Shown here piece by piece: positions 17,205 through 24,370 of a stretch of 50,671 nt of DNA. Below the pieces are notes generated by a model, which saw only the letters and a list, made by a program, of their open reading frames with translations, was not told the DNA's origin and ran no database searches. Location of the stretch: NCBI GenBank assembly GCA_964433975.1, contig CAYSSS010000004.1, forward strand, positions 1 through 50,671, in the 5' to 3' direction. Numbering within the stretch: the first letter of the stretch is position 1; the number at the start of each line of letters is the position of its first letter. Origin of the DNA: 2-01-FULL-45-10 sp964433975 (GTDB lineage Bacteria; Omnitrophota; Gorgyraeia; 2-01-FULL-45-10). A program made the translations under genes and the position numbers.

Positions 17205-18274
17205 TAAAGAAGCCTTATACGATTACCGGCCTCGACATAGGTTCGTCGAAAATATCCGCAGCGACGCTTGAGATATTTGACGGGACCCGGTCGAGGATAC
17301 TCGCGTACGAGAGCCAGCCGTCGAAGGGCGTCTTCAGGGGGGGCGTGGTGAGCCTCGACGAGGCCTCCGGCTCAGTTGCCAAAGTTTTAACGAAGCTTAC
17401 CGGGAAGATATCCAGGCCACAGGGGAATATCTACGTTAATATTAGCGGTGACACCGTATCGGGAGAGAGATCCCGTGGCATGATCCCATTATCCTCAAGG
17501 GGCAGGGAAGTCACGAGGTCAGACATGGCCAAATGCGTAAATGCAGCAGGCACCATAAGGCTGCCGTTCGACAGGGAGATCATACATAGAATCGTCCTGA
17601 ACTACTCCATCGACGATCAGCCGGCCATAAAGAACCCACTTGGCCTTTATGCTTCTAGGCTGTCGTGTGAGATGTATATGATAACGGCGGGAATCAACCA
17701 TATAGAGAATCTTTATAAATGTGTCGATAACGCCGGATACGATATCGAGGGAGTCGTCTATTCCGGGGTAGCAGAGGGAGCCGTACTTTTGAAGGACGCC
17801 TGGAAGGACGAGGGCGTTCTTCTCCTGAATATAGGTGCTTCGCTTACGGAGATATCGATATTCTCCGGGGGCGTATTAAGCGCTATGAGCGTAATACCTG
17901 CCGGCGCCGTTGATATAAAAGGAGATCTCAGGGCAAGCGCTGAGTTTGATAGTATCGTCTCCAGCGTCAAGGCAAAGTGCGAAGAGTTCTCAAGTAAGGG
18001 CGAGAATATAAAGCTGGCGGTGATCGCCGGCGGATTTACTTTTTCGGAAGGGGCGGTCGACATTCTTGAGGAGAAGTTATCCTATCCTGTGAAGATGGGG
18101 GTCGTAAAGAATGTGCAGGGCAATATATCGAGCATCGACAGTATGCGAGGTTTGACCGCAATAGGACTTGCAAGATACGCGCAGGTAGAGTACCATCCTA
18201 AGCCGTTTCAGACAAAGGGCCTTGCTAAGGACATATCCGATAAGGTCGTGGATATATTCAATAACTATTTTTAG
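17201..18274 (+). CDS. ftsA: FtsA-like actin-family protein with shortened 2B subdomain
   Basis: Actin-fold membrane tether of the divisome. Visible are the phosphate-1 loop ITGLDIGSSKISAATLEI near residue 8, a 1C-like SHS2 region, LLNIGASLTEISIF near 207 (phosphate 2) and LAVIAGGFTFSEGAVDIL near 270. The tail KDISDKVVDIFNNYF can form an amphipathic membrane helix. At 357 residues it is about 60 shorter than E. coli FtsA. Only 48 residues run from VIPAG to VIAGG, so most of subdomain 2B, the known FtsZ-tail-binding part, is missing. No ftsZ follows. It could be a divergent FtsA or a relative in a modified divisome. Confidence 0.85.
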   Translation: MIKKPYTITGLDIGSSKISAATLEIFDGTRSRILAYESQPSKGVFRGGVVSLDEASGSVAKVLTKLTGKISRPQGNIYVNISGDTVSGERSRGMIPLSSRGREVTRSDMAKCVNAAGTIRLPFDREIIHRIVLNYSIDDQPAIKNPLGLYASRLSCEMYMITAGINHIENLYKCVDNAGYDIEGVVYSGVAEGAVLLKDAWKDEGVLLLNIGASLTEISIFSGGVLSAMSVIPAGAVDIKGDLRASAEFDSIVSSVKAKCEEFSSKGENIKLAVIAGGFTFSEGAVDILEEKLSYPVKMGVVKNVQGNISSIDSMRGLTAIGLARYAQVEYHPKPFQTKGLAKDISDKVVDIFNNYF

Positions 18275-18336
18275 GGCCCTTCAACAAAAGCTCGTGATAC
18301 TACCATGACGGGTAAGGATGAAAGATAGGAGCGGAT

Positions 18337-18780
18337 ATGCTGTATACGAAAGAGAGACGGCATTTTATAAGGCATCCGATCTGTTATCCTCTGGAATTCG
18401 AACATGCTCCGAAGAAGATTAAGGAGAGGACCAAGACCCTGAATGTGAGCGAAGGCGGTCTTCTCTTTCTTTCCAAACATCCTATTAAGAAGAACGAGAT
18501 TATAATACTTAAAATGCCTTTGCAGGACAAGGTCTTCAGGATTAGGGCCAGGGTGATGCACGCCGCTAAAGACAGGGATAATACCGGTCTCTTCAATATA
18601 GGGGTCTCATTCTATCGCTATTCGGACGCTTTTAAGGTAAAACTCGTAGAGCAGCTCTATCTAATAGATGAATACAGGATGTTGCGGTCGCTCCAGCTTG
18701 GTCATGAGTTGTCGATGCAGAAGGCGTCCGAACAATGGATAAAGCGCTATTCAAAAAGGTTTGCAAGGTTATATTGGTAA
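18337..18780 (+). CDS. PilZ-domain protein
   Basis: A single-domain cytoplasmic protein of 147 residues. ERRHFIRHPICYPLEF near residue 6 carries the RxxxR motif, and NVSEGGLLF near 37 the (D/N)xSxxG motif; together these bind cyclic di-GMP in PilZ proteins. The C-terminal 50 residues are helical and basic. It starts 62 bases after ftsA, with a TAGGAG site, where ftsZ would be expected. A link between c-di-GMP and division or envelope growth is inference from position. Confidence 0.8.
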   Translation: MLYTKERRHFIRHPICYPLEFEHAPKKIKERTKTLNVSEGGLLFLSKHPIKKNEIIILKMPLQDKVFRIRARVMHAAKDRDNTGLFNIGVSFYRYSDAFKVKLVEQLYLIDEYRMLRSLQLGHELSMQKASEQWIKRYSKRFARLYW

Positions 18781-18825
18781 AACGTCACTCGCAAAAAAAG
18801 AGGATCTATTTTTATAAAGAAATGT

Positions 18826-18870
18826 CTGCCTGCCCTGTACCATATCGGTACAGGGCAGGCCGGCAGGCAG
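18826..18870. repeat. Hairpin palindrome with CTGCCTGCC/GGCAGGCAG arms
   Basis: A perfect 14-bp stem (GCCTGCCCTGTACC at 18828-18841 with 18847-18860) closes a 5-base loop, and an outer CTGCC/GGCAG pair extends it. It ends at the ribosome-binding site of the next gene, so in RNA it could hide or expose that site. There is no T-run after it, so it is not a standard terminator. The GGCAGGCAG word recurs elsewhere in the window. Confidence 0.7.
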
Positions 18871-18881
18871 GGAGGACTGCA

Positions 18882-19211
18882 ATGAATAAGATACTATCAG
18901 TATGTTTTGCTCTGCTTGTCATCTTCGCGTCATCCGTTCCTTTATATTGTCAGAGCGATTCTCTCGTGGACGGCATAAAGACCGTTGACGGCCATGTGGT
19001 ATCAGTGGATCTGGAGAACTCAAAAATAGTGGTCAGGTCATCCGAAGTTATGACGTTTTCAGTCCCTTCAGACGCCAATATCATCGATTCGGACGGTTTC
19101 AGTATGGAGCTGGCGGGCGTAGGCGTGGGCGATTATGTCACAGTTAGCTATCATAACGACAAATCCGGAGATCGCATAATGAACGGCATGGAGGTGGAAT
19201 ATAAGAGTTAG
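18882..19211 (+). CDS. Small exported protein of unknown function
   Basis: A 109-residue protein with a clear signal peptide (MNKILSVCFALLVIFASSVPLYC, then QSDSL). The mature part is short and beta-rich: TVDGHVVSVDLENSKIVVRS, then GVGVGDYVTVSYHN, a pattern like small OB- or DUF5666-type domains that often bind ligands at the envelope. The start is ATG 18882 behind a GGGAGG site at 18870-18875; longer readings cross the hairpin repeat and the PilZ gene. Function is unknown; the family hint is weak. Confidence 0.72.
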   Translation: MNKILSVCFALLVIFASSVPLYCQSDSLVDGIKTVDGHVVSVDLENSKIVVRSSEVMTFSVPSDANIIDSDGFSMELAGVGVGDYVTVSYHNDKSGDRIMNGMEVEYKS

Positions 19212-19227
19212 GCGTTATAAAGAGCCC

Positions 19228-19256
19228 TTGCCGTTACAGCTTTTATAGGGTATACT
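19228..19256 (+). promoter_or_regulatory. Sigma-70-type promoter of the micro-ORF
   Basis: TTGCCG (19228-19233) and TATACT (19251-19256) lie 17 bases apart. Transcription would start near 19263, about 18 bases before the 14-codon ORF at 19281, and stop at the terminator ending near 19379. Confidence 0.72.
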
Positions 19257-19280
19257 ATTTAGCAGAGAGAGGTGATCATT

Positions 19281-19325
19281 ATGTGCGCGACATGTGGTTG
19301 CCGGAAGAAAAAACCGAAGAAATAA
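19281..19325 (+). CDS. 14-residue Cys-rich micropeptide (MCATCGC...)
   Basis: ATG 19281 to TAA 19325 encodes 14 residues, MCATCGCRKKKPKK. A good ribosome-binding site (GAGAGGTGAT) lies 6-8 bases upstream. The start resembles the N-terminal nickel-binding motif of HypB (MCTTCGC in E. coli), here followed by a lysine-rich tail instead of a GTPase. It has its own promoter and intrinsic terminator, so the unit is a transcript of about 115 nt. It could be a metal-binding micropeptide or a small RNA that happens to contain a reading frame. I know of no named family for it. Confidence 0.55.
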   Translation: MCATCGCRKKKPKK

Positions 19326-19346
19326 AAGATATAATTTTCCAGCGAG

Positions 19347-19379
19347 ACGGCCGATAGATCGATCGAGAGGCCGTTTTTC
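19347..19379 (+). terminator. Intrinsic terminator after the micro-ORF
   Basis: ACGGCC (19347-19352) pairs with GGCCGT (19369-19374) and is followed by a run of T. It closes the short transcription unit beginning at the 19228 promoter, 22 bases after the micro-ORF stop. Confidence 0.8.
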
Positions 19380-19405
19380 TTTATGTGATCGTTTGAGGCA
19401 GACAA

Positions 19406-20200
19406 ATGCAAAAAATATTCGTGGCCTTCATCTGTATTATACTCTGCGCGTCGCCGTCTTTTTCCAAAGAAGAGATGGAGTATAAAGAATTCAAGTTTGA
19501 TGACGCCTCATGCAAAGTTGGGGTGCATTATAATAGCGCCGAAAGTGGGCTTCTTATAGGAGTTTCGGCGATAGCCACAGGTAAAGGCGCGGAGTTCAGA
19601 AAATGGGAAGTCTCCAATATAAAGGTGTATATAGACGGCCGGCGCTTTGTGCCGGATAAGGAGAGCAAGTTCTATGTTACGGAGGAGTCGTTATTCAGGG
19701 TGCCGGGCGCAATAGTATTTGCCGCGATCGGGGGTTTTGGAGAGTACGGAGGGAGCAACTTTAATAATAACCTGAGTAAGATTGGCGTCGGGCTCGGGAT
19801 GGGCCTTTTAGCGCTCCAGGCAAAGGGTGAAATAACCGGCGAGCGCTGCGTATTCAATATTCCAACGGATAAATTGGAAAAGATAGATGAGGGCCGAGGT
19901 TTCATAGAGATAACGATAGAAGATGAAGATATGCATCTTGAGGAATCTATAAAGATCGCTATCATAAAGCCTTCGGGAGAGCTGAGCGATAAGTACAATT
20001 TTTCCAATATGACCGAAAGCGGACTTTCAGGCCTCATGGATACGCTCAAGGACAGGATCGCCATGCTGGAAAAAGAGCAATCGGATTATAAATACGGGCG
20101 GGATCCGGAGTTCGACGTAATCCAGAAAAAGATAGAGAGCTGCGAGGCGCAGCGCGGCATGGCATATAAGGCGTGGTTCGAAAAGCGGGCCCAAAGATAG
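19406..20200 (+). CDS. Exported protein of unknown function
   Basis: I do not recognise this 264-residue protein. A signal peptide is evident (MQKIFVAFICIILCASPSFS, then KEE). The mature part has a beta-rich first half (YKEFKFDDASCKVGVHYN), then a Gly-rich hydrophobic stretch at about residues 97-135 (VPGAIVFAAIGGFGEYGG; IGVGLGMGLLALQAKG) that could insert in a membrane or form a loop. After more beta segments comes a charged helical C-terminus with EKEQSDYKYGRDPEFDVI. It lies three bases before the CxxCxxCC gene and may head that small operon. A role in the envelope is inferred only from secretion. Confidence 0.72.
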   Translation: MQKIFVAFICIILCASPSFSKEEMEYKEFKFDDASCKVGVHYNSAESGLLIGVSAIATGKGAEFRKWEVSNIKVYIDGRRFVPDKESKFYVTEESLFRVPGAIVFAAIGGFGEYGGSNFNNNLSKIGVGLGMGLLALQAKGEITGERCVFNIPTDKLEKIDEGRGFIEITIEDEDMHLEESIKIAIIKPSGELSDKYNFSNMTESGLSGLMDTLKDRIAMLEKEQSDYKYGRDPEFDVIQKKIESCEAQRGMAYKAWFEKRAQR

Positions 20201-20202
20201 AT

Positions 20203-20478
20203 ATGAGCGATATGGATAAGATGGCTTACATCGAAAACCAGCGCAGGAGCTCCAAGGAGTATGAGGCCCTTTGCAGGCAGTGCGGCAAGTGCTGCGGTAT
20301 CGAAACCGATCCCTGCGCCAATCTAAAGAAAGATATATCGGGTAAGTGCTATTGCGCCGTATATGAGTCCCGCCTTGGCAGGCAGGTGACCGTATCGGGA
20401 CGCGAATTTACTTGCGTGCAAATAAGAGAAGTTGTCAAAGTCGGCCTGACCGGTATGGAGTGCGGTTATGGAAGATAA
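20203..20478 (+). CDS. CxxCxxCC-type metal-binding protein (YkgJ-like)
   Basis: A 91-residue protein with CRQCGKCCG near residue 25, then DPCANL and GKCYCAVYESR, seven or more Cys in all. The CxxCxxCC signature with a following C and CxC is that of the YkgJ family, annotated as a putative zinc- or iron-chelating domain; no reaction is established. The start is ATG 20203, two bases after the preceding stop. It overlaps the transglutaminase-like gene by 11 bases, suggesting coupled translation. The segment coding for RLGRQV contains the GGCAGGCAG word that recurs in nearby repeats. Confidence 0.75.
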   Translation: MSDMDKMAYIENQRRSSKEYEALCRQCGKCCGIETDPCANLKKDISGKCYCAVYESRLGRQVTVSGREFTCVQIREVVKVGLTGMECGYGR

Positions 20479-21076
20479 TCTACTCGATGAGAAGTTTGCC
20501 GAATGGACGAAGTCGCTTTCCGCTAAGAGTGCCAGGATATCGATATACCATCATATAAGGGATATCCCTTATATGATGGTGCCTGAGCTGAGAGATCCCA
20601 AGACCGGACCATCGGGCTTAATAAGAATGAATAGAGGATCGTGTGGCCCGAAACACTTTCTTATGGCCTTGATGATGAGCGAGCTCGGACTTCCGGTTAA
20701 GTACGTGACGTATCTATTTAACTGGAACGATCCCGCCGTAAAGTTCCCGCCCGGTCTAAAGAGGATAGTTAAGAATATGCCGATAACTGCACACCTGGCT
20801 ACAAAGATCAACATTGACGGCAGGTGGACCCTTGTGGACGCCACATACGATCTTCCCTTAAAGAAGGCCGGATTCCCCGTGAACGAATCATGGGATGGTC
20901 TCAGCGATACAAAGAATGCCGTGATCCCCATGGAAGAGGTGGTCCATGACTCATTGCAGGAGAGGCTCTCTTTTGCGGGTAAGAGGGTAGGCGAGTATAC
21001 AGATAAAGAGAGAAGGGCATACGCGGAATTTACAAAAAAATTGAATTACTGGCTCGACGAGTTGAGAAGAAGATGA
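20468..21076 (+). CDS. Transglutaminase-like cysteine hydrolase-fold protein
   Basis: A cytoplasmic-looking protein of 202 residues with a Cys-His-Asp arrangement of the transglutaminase/papain-like fold: Cys59 in RGSCGPKHFLMALM, His109 in ITAHLATKINIDG and Asp124 in WTLVDATYD. No signal peptide is present. Family members include peptidases and amidases, so the substrate cannot be read from sequence. It overlaps the CxxCxxCC gene at its start and the Nudix gene at its end (ATGA), so these three form an operon. Codons for residues 27-38 consist of a perfect 34-bp palindrome. Confidence 0.72.
   Translation: MEDNLLDEKFAEWTKSLSAKSARISIYHHIRDIPYMMVPELRDPKTGPSGLIRMNRGSCGPKHFLMALMMSELGLPVKYVTYLFNWNDPAVKFPPGLKRIVKNMPITAHLATKINIDGRWTLVDATYDLPLKKAGFPVNESWDGLSDTKNAVIPMEEVVHDSLQERLSFAGKRVGEYTDKERRAYAEFTKKLNYWLDELRRR
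20547..20580. repeat. Perfect 34-bp palindrome inside a coding region
   Basis: Bases 20547-20563 are followed at once by their exact reverse complement at 20564-20580, with no loop; the axis lies in GGGAT/ATCCC. It encodes residues YHHIRDIPYMMV of the transglutaminase-like protein, in frame. A 17-bp arm without a mismatch is not expected by chance in 50 kb. Confidence 0.92.
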
Positions 21077-21498
21077 ATAAAATAAAGCTCCTGCTCTCGT
21101 ATCTGACCGGTCACAAAAGACAGGTCACCGCCGCTGTGATCGAGAAGGACGGCAAGATCCTGATAGCCCAAAGGCGAAAGGGGCGTACTCTCGGCGGGAG
21201 ATGGGAATTTCCCGGGGGAAAGATCGAGCCAGGCGAGACGGCCGAAGCGTGTTTAAAAAGGGAGATTAAAGAAGAGTTTGGAATAGAGTCCGAAATAGGA
21301 AAGTTTATTATAGCTAGCCGTTTCACGTACTGCCTGGTGCCGATCGAATTGCTCGCCTACAGGGTAAGGCATCTTTCCGGAGAATTCAAGGCCAACGAGC
21401 ACGACCAGATCCGATGGGTCAGCCCATCCGAACTTGGCTCATACGACTTCATGAGCGCCGACCTGCCAATCGTCAAATTACTACTGAAAAATTCCTGA
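21073..21498 (+). CDS. Nudix hydrolase, MutT-like
   Basis: Hydrolyses nucleoside diphosphates linked to another moiety; MutT-type members remove 8-oxo-dGTP. The complete Nudix box GGKIEPGETAEACLKREIKEEFGI lies near residues 49-72 (given here in parts: GGKIEPGETAEAC then LKREIKEEFGI), with the Mg-binding REIKEE. The opening QVTAAVIEKDGKILIAQRRKG and the late HDQIRWVSPSEL fit the MutT/CTP-pyrophosphohydrolase subgroup. 141 residues. It overlaps the previous gene (ATGA). The exact substrate is uncertain. Confidence 0.85.
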   Translation: MNKIKLLLSYLTGHKRQVTAAVIEKDGKILIAQRRKGRTLGGRWEFPGGKIEPGETAEACLKREIKEEFGIESEIGKFIIASRFTYCLVPIELLAYRVRHLSGEFKANEHDQIRWVSPSELGSYDFMSADLPIVKLLLKNS

Positions 21499-21641
21499 TT
21501 TTCGCCTGCCATTAGTAGAAGGCGGGCACCGTAAGTTCCCGCCCAAGGGCGCGGGCGATCCTTTGGGTTTTATAATAGGCTATATTTTTTGGTTGCTATT
21601 TGGGCCGATATATGCTATTTTATCTCGTTGCAAATAGCCCT
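21499..21641 (+). promoter_or_regulatory. Intergenic region with GC-rich hairpins and weak promoter candidate
   Basis: Bases 21505-21560 hold GC-rich inverted repeats (GCCTGCC/GGCGGGC and CCCGCCC/GGGCGCGGG) that may end the upstream transcript, though no T-run follows. TTGGTT (21589-21594) and TATGCT (21611-21616), 16 bases apart, could serve yggS. Both calls are tentative. Confidence 0.4.
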
Positions 21642-22313
21642 ATGATCTCCGAGAATCTAAAAGCTGTAACACAAAGAATATCAAGGAGTTGCGAGAAATC
21701 CGGTAGGCCGGCGGATAGCGTAAAACTTGTATGTGTCACCAAAGGGGTGGGCCTTCCGGAAATTGAAGAGGTTTTGGCCTTAGGCATTAAGGATATCGGC
21801 GAGAACAGGGTGCAGGATGCCCTGGTTAAATACAAGGCTATAGGCGACAAGGCCGTCTGGCATATTATAGGGCACTTGCAGACGAATAAGGTCAGGGATG
21901 CTGTCGGGATATCTTCGCTGATACACTCGGTGGAGAGCTTTCGTTTGGCAGCGGCTATAGACAGGGAAGCTAAGAGATTAGACAAGGTCCAGGATATACT
22001 CGTACAGGTAAATACGTCTGGTGAAGAGAGTAAATTCGGGATATCCGAACATGAAGCCGGACCTTTTTTTGAAAAAGCCGCATCGTATTCTAATATAAAT
22101 ATATTAGGTCTAATGACCATGGCGCCTGAAGTAGTGGACCCGGAAGAGGCAAGGCCGTGTTTTTGCAGGCTTCGCCGGCTGCGCGACGAACTGCAAAAAT
22201 TGAAGCTATCAACTGTTAAGTATAAATTATCAATGGGCATGACCAACGATTTTGAAGTAGCGATAGAGGAAGGCTCGGACATGGTGAGAGTGGGAAGGGC
22301 GATATTCAAATGA
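21642..22313 (+). CDS. yggS: PLP homeostasis protein YggS (PLPBP family)
   Basis: Carries pyridoxal phosphate and buffers its cellular level; no catalytic activity is established for the family. PLP-binding Lys34 lies in CVTKGV; WHIIGHLQTNKV, LVQVNTSGEESKFGI, LGLMTMAP and SMGMTNDFEVAIEEGSDMVR follow, the last binding the phosphate. I use ATG 21642 because the family starts just before the helix ENLKAVTQRI; ATG 21612 would add ten hydrophobic residues. No clear RBS is seen at either. 223 residues. The stop overlaps proC (ATGA), a common pairing in bacteria. Confidence 0.9.
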   Translation: MISENLKAVTQRISRSCEKSGRPADSVKLVCVTKGVGLPEIEEVLALGIKDIGENRVQDALVKYKAIGDKAVWHIIGHLQTNKVRDAVGISSLIHSVESFRLAAAIDREAKRLDKVQDILVQVNTSGEESKFGISEHEAGPFFEKAASYSNINILGLMTMAPEVVDPEEARPCFCRLRRLRDELQKLKLSTVKYKLSMGMTNDFEVAIEEGSDMVRVGRAIFK

Positions 22314-23122
22314 TCGATAAAAAGATCGGAATAATTGGCTGTGGAAATATGGGCGAAGCCATTCTTAACCGCCTTTCGAACGTTCTTGAAAAGAGCACGT
22401 CGATAATGGTCAGTGAGTTCGACGCCAGCCGGAGGGACTACATCCAATCAAAATATAAGGTCATAGTAGGGGTAGACAATAACGAGGTCGTTAAATTCGC
22501 CGATGTTATAATATTGGCCGTGAAACCCAGGGACCTCGAAGCGATCTTAAAGAGCGAAGTCTGCTGCGGCGCTTCAAAGGAGAAGCTCCTGATATCTATA
22601 GCCGCCGGAATTACAACCGGATATATAGAAAGCATAGTCGGTAAAGACGTTCCCGTCATAAGGGTTATGCCAAATATGGCCGCTGCGATAGGAGAGTCAG
22701 TATCCAGCATATCTGCCGGGAGCTCCGTTAATCCCAAAGATATGGCGCTTGCCAAAGAGATATTCTTAGCGATAGGTGATGTAGTGGAGGTCGATGAGAA
22801 GCTGGTAGATACAGTGACCGCTATAAGCGGAAGCGGTCCGGCGTACTTCTTCTACGTGATAGAGGCGCTGATCGAAGCCGGATGCGCCGAAGGACTTAAA
22901 GAAGATGTTGCCAAAAAACTCGCAGTTAAGACGGCGCTCGGAAGCGCGAAGTTGTTGGAAGCGCTGAAAGAGGATCCCGCCGCATTGAGGGCAAAGGTGA
23001 CATCCAAAGGCGGCACCACCGCGGCCGCTATCGAAGTCTTTGAATCGAAAAAAATCAAGAGTATAATAAAAGAGGCCGTGAGTGCGGCAAGAACGCGTTC
23101 AAAAGAAATCCAGAAGAGGTGA
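22310..23122 (+). CDS. proC: Pyrroline-5-carboxylate reductase ProC
   Basis: Last step of proline synthesis, NAD(P)H-dependent. The Rossmann motif IGIIGCGNMGEAIL lies at residues 6-19, VILAVKPRDLEAIL near 67, VIRVMPNMAAAIGES near 118, and the diagnostic ITAISGSGPAYFFYVIEALIEAG near 166 (given as AISGSGPAYFF), then KVTSKGGTTAAAIEVFE near 228. 270 residues, normal. It overlaps yggS and yggT at its ends. Confidence 0.95.
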   Translation: MIDKKIGIIGCGNMGEAILNRLSNVLEKSTSIMVSEFDASRRDYIQSKYKVIVGVDNNEVVKFADVIILAVKPRDLEAILKSEVCCGASKEKLLISIAAGITTGYIESIVGKDVPVIRVMPNMAAAIGESVSSISAGSSVNPKDMALAKEIFLAIGDVVEVDEKLVDTVTAISGSGPAYFFYVIEALIEAGCAEGLKEDVAKKLAVKTALGSAKLLEALKEDPAALRAKVTSKGGTTAAAIEVFESKKIKSIIKEAVSAARTRSKEIQKR

Positions 23123-23124
23123 TC

Positions 23125-23424
23125 ATGTTCGTATTCGGAAATCTCATAGCGGCGCTGGCGACGGTATTGAACTACGTTCTGACAATAGCCAGTTGGCTCA
23201 TAATAATCAGGGCGTTGTTAAGCTGGGTAAATCCGGATCCGTATAACGTTATAGTGCAGTTCCTTTACAAAGTGACGGAGCCGTTACTGGCGCCGTTCAG
23301 GAGGCTGGTACCGGCGTATTCCATAGGAATAGATATATCAGTCATATTCGCGCTCTTGGCGATATGGTTTTTGAAGCTCTTCCTGGTAAGGACGCTTTAC
23401 GGTATAGCGATAAGGATGGGATAG
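23125..23424 (+). CDS. YggT-family membrane protein
   Basis: A 99-residue integral membrane protein with two hydrophobic hairpin-forming segments (residues about 5-32 and 67-90) around the conserved stretch SWVNPDPYNVIVQFLYKVTEPLLAP. YggT proteins occur beside proC and yggS and have been linked to osmotic or division functions without a settled mechanism. The start is ATG 23125 behind AGAGGTGAT; a GTG two codons earlier overlaps the proC stop and is possible. Confidence 0.85.
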   Translation: MFVFGNLIAALATVLNYVLTIASWLIIIRALLSWVNPDPYNVIVQFLYKVTEPLLAPFRRLVPAYSIGIDISVIFALLAIWFLKLFLVRTLYGIAIRMG

Positions 23425-23442
23425 TACGAAGTTATCCACAAT

Positions 23443-23484
23443 GTAGCCGACGCTTAACTGCCGGCAGGCAGAAAGACAGGCTAC
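23443..23484. repeat. Small nested palindrome before mtnP
   Basis: GTAGCC (23443-23448) pairs with GGCTAC (23479-23484) around a perfect CTGCCGGCAG palindrome (23458-23467) that includes the recurrent GGCAGGCAG word. It lies in the 75-base gap before mtnP and lacks a T-run. Confidence 0.5.
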
Positions 23485-23499
23485 CGGAAGGGGTTTGTG

Positions 23500-24369
23500 A
23501 TGGCAGGCAGGATAGGCATAATAGGCGGAAGCGGTTTTTATAATATCGACGGGATAAAAGACGTGAAACCGGTAAAGGTGACTACGCCCTTCGGTGATCC
23601 TTCGAGCGAATATGTGACCGGCGTGCTTGAAGGCGTCGAGGTCGTCTTCCTGGCCCGACACGATAAAGGGCACAGGATCCTGCCGAGCGAAATTAATTAT
23701 CGCGCGAATATTTACGGCATGAAGAAGCTGGGTGTCGAGCGCATCATATCGGTCTCGGCGTGCGGCAGCTTAAAAGAGGAGCTCAAGCCTCTCGACATAG
23801 TAGTGCCTTACCAGTTTGTGGACAGGACGAATTACGGGCGCGAAATGACATTCTTCGGGAACGGCATAGTCGCTCATATCCAGTTCGCTGATCCGGTATG
23901 CCCGCATCTGTCGAAAGAGCTTTACGCCGCAGGGGTAAAGGCAGGGGCGTCGATGCATCTGGGCGGCATATACATAAATATGGAGGGCCCTCAGTTCTCC
24001 ACCAAAGCGGAATCCTATCTTTACAGATCATGGGGTATGGATATAATCGGCATGACGAATCTTGCCGAGGCGAAACTTGCCAGGGAAGCCGAGATATGTT
24101 ATGCGACCCTGGCGTGCATTACGGATTATGACTGCTGGCACATGGATCAGGTCGTCGAAAGCGTATCGCTGGATATGATAATTCAGAACCTGCTTAAGAA
24201 TGTCGATGTCTCAAAGAGGATAGTGAAATCGGTGCTGCCGAAATTATCAAAAGAGAGGGACTGTGTCTGTGCGTGCGCTCTCAAAGATTCCATAGTCACA
24301 AGACCCGAAGCCATTCCGGCAAAGAAGAAGAGAGAGCTGGAGCTGATAATAGGAAAGTACGTAAAATAA
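23500..24369 (+). CDS. mtnP: S-methyl-5'-thioadenosine phosphorylase
   Basis: Cleaves methylthioadenosine, the by-product of polyamine synthesis, to adenine and methylthioribose-1-phosphate. The opening IGIIGGSGFYNI, the phosphate-binding RHDKGH near residue 52, SEINYRANIYGMK, ISVSACGSL near 88, NMEGPQFSTKAES near 162 and GMTNLAEAKLAREAEICYA near 186 match the PNP/MTAP superfamily. The TDYDCWH segment favours MTAP over PNP. 289 residues. I use ATG 23500; GTG 23497 adds one residue. Presence of MTAP fits a polyamine pathway, relevant to the deoxyhypusine-synthase-like gene at 39496. Confidence 0.92.
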   Translation: MAGRIGIIGGSGFYNIDGIKDVKPVKVTTPFGDPSSEYVTGVLEGVEVVFLARHDKGHRILPSEINYRANIYGMKKLGVERIISVSACGSLKEELKPLDIVVPYQFVDRTNYGREMTFFGNGIVAHIQFADPVCPHLSKELYAAGVKAGASMHLGGIYINMEGPQFSTKAESYLYRSWGMDIIGMTNLAEAKLAREAEICYATLACITDYDCWHMDQVVESVSLDMIIQNLLKNVDVSKRIVKSVLPKLSKERDCVCACALKDSIVTRPEAIPAKKKRELELIIGKYVK

Positions 24370-24370
24370 G

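Noticed and set aside
18275..18336. Remnant of a deleted ftsZ
   Set aside because: The 62 bases show no similarity to FtsZ motifs in any frame and are too short to judge.
21620..22447. 275-codon - strand reading frame
   Set aside because: It is antisense to yggS and the start of proC, which have clear family motifs; its own translation is low-quality and Ser/Leu-rich, as expected for a shadow frame.
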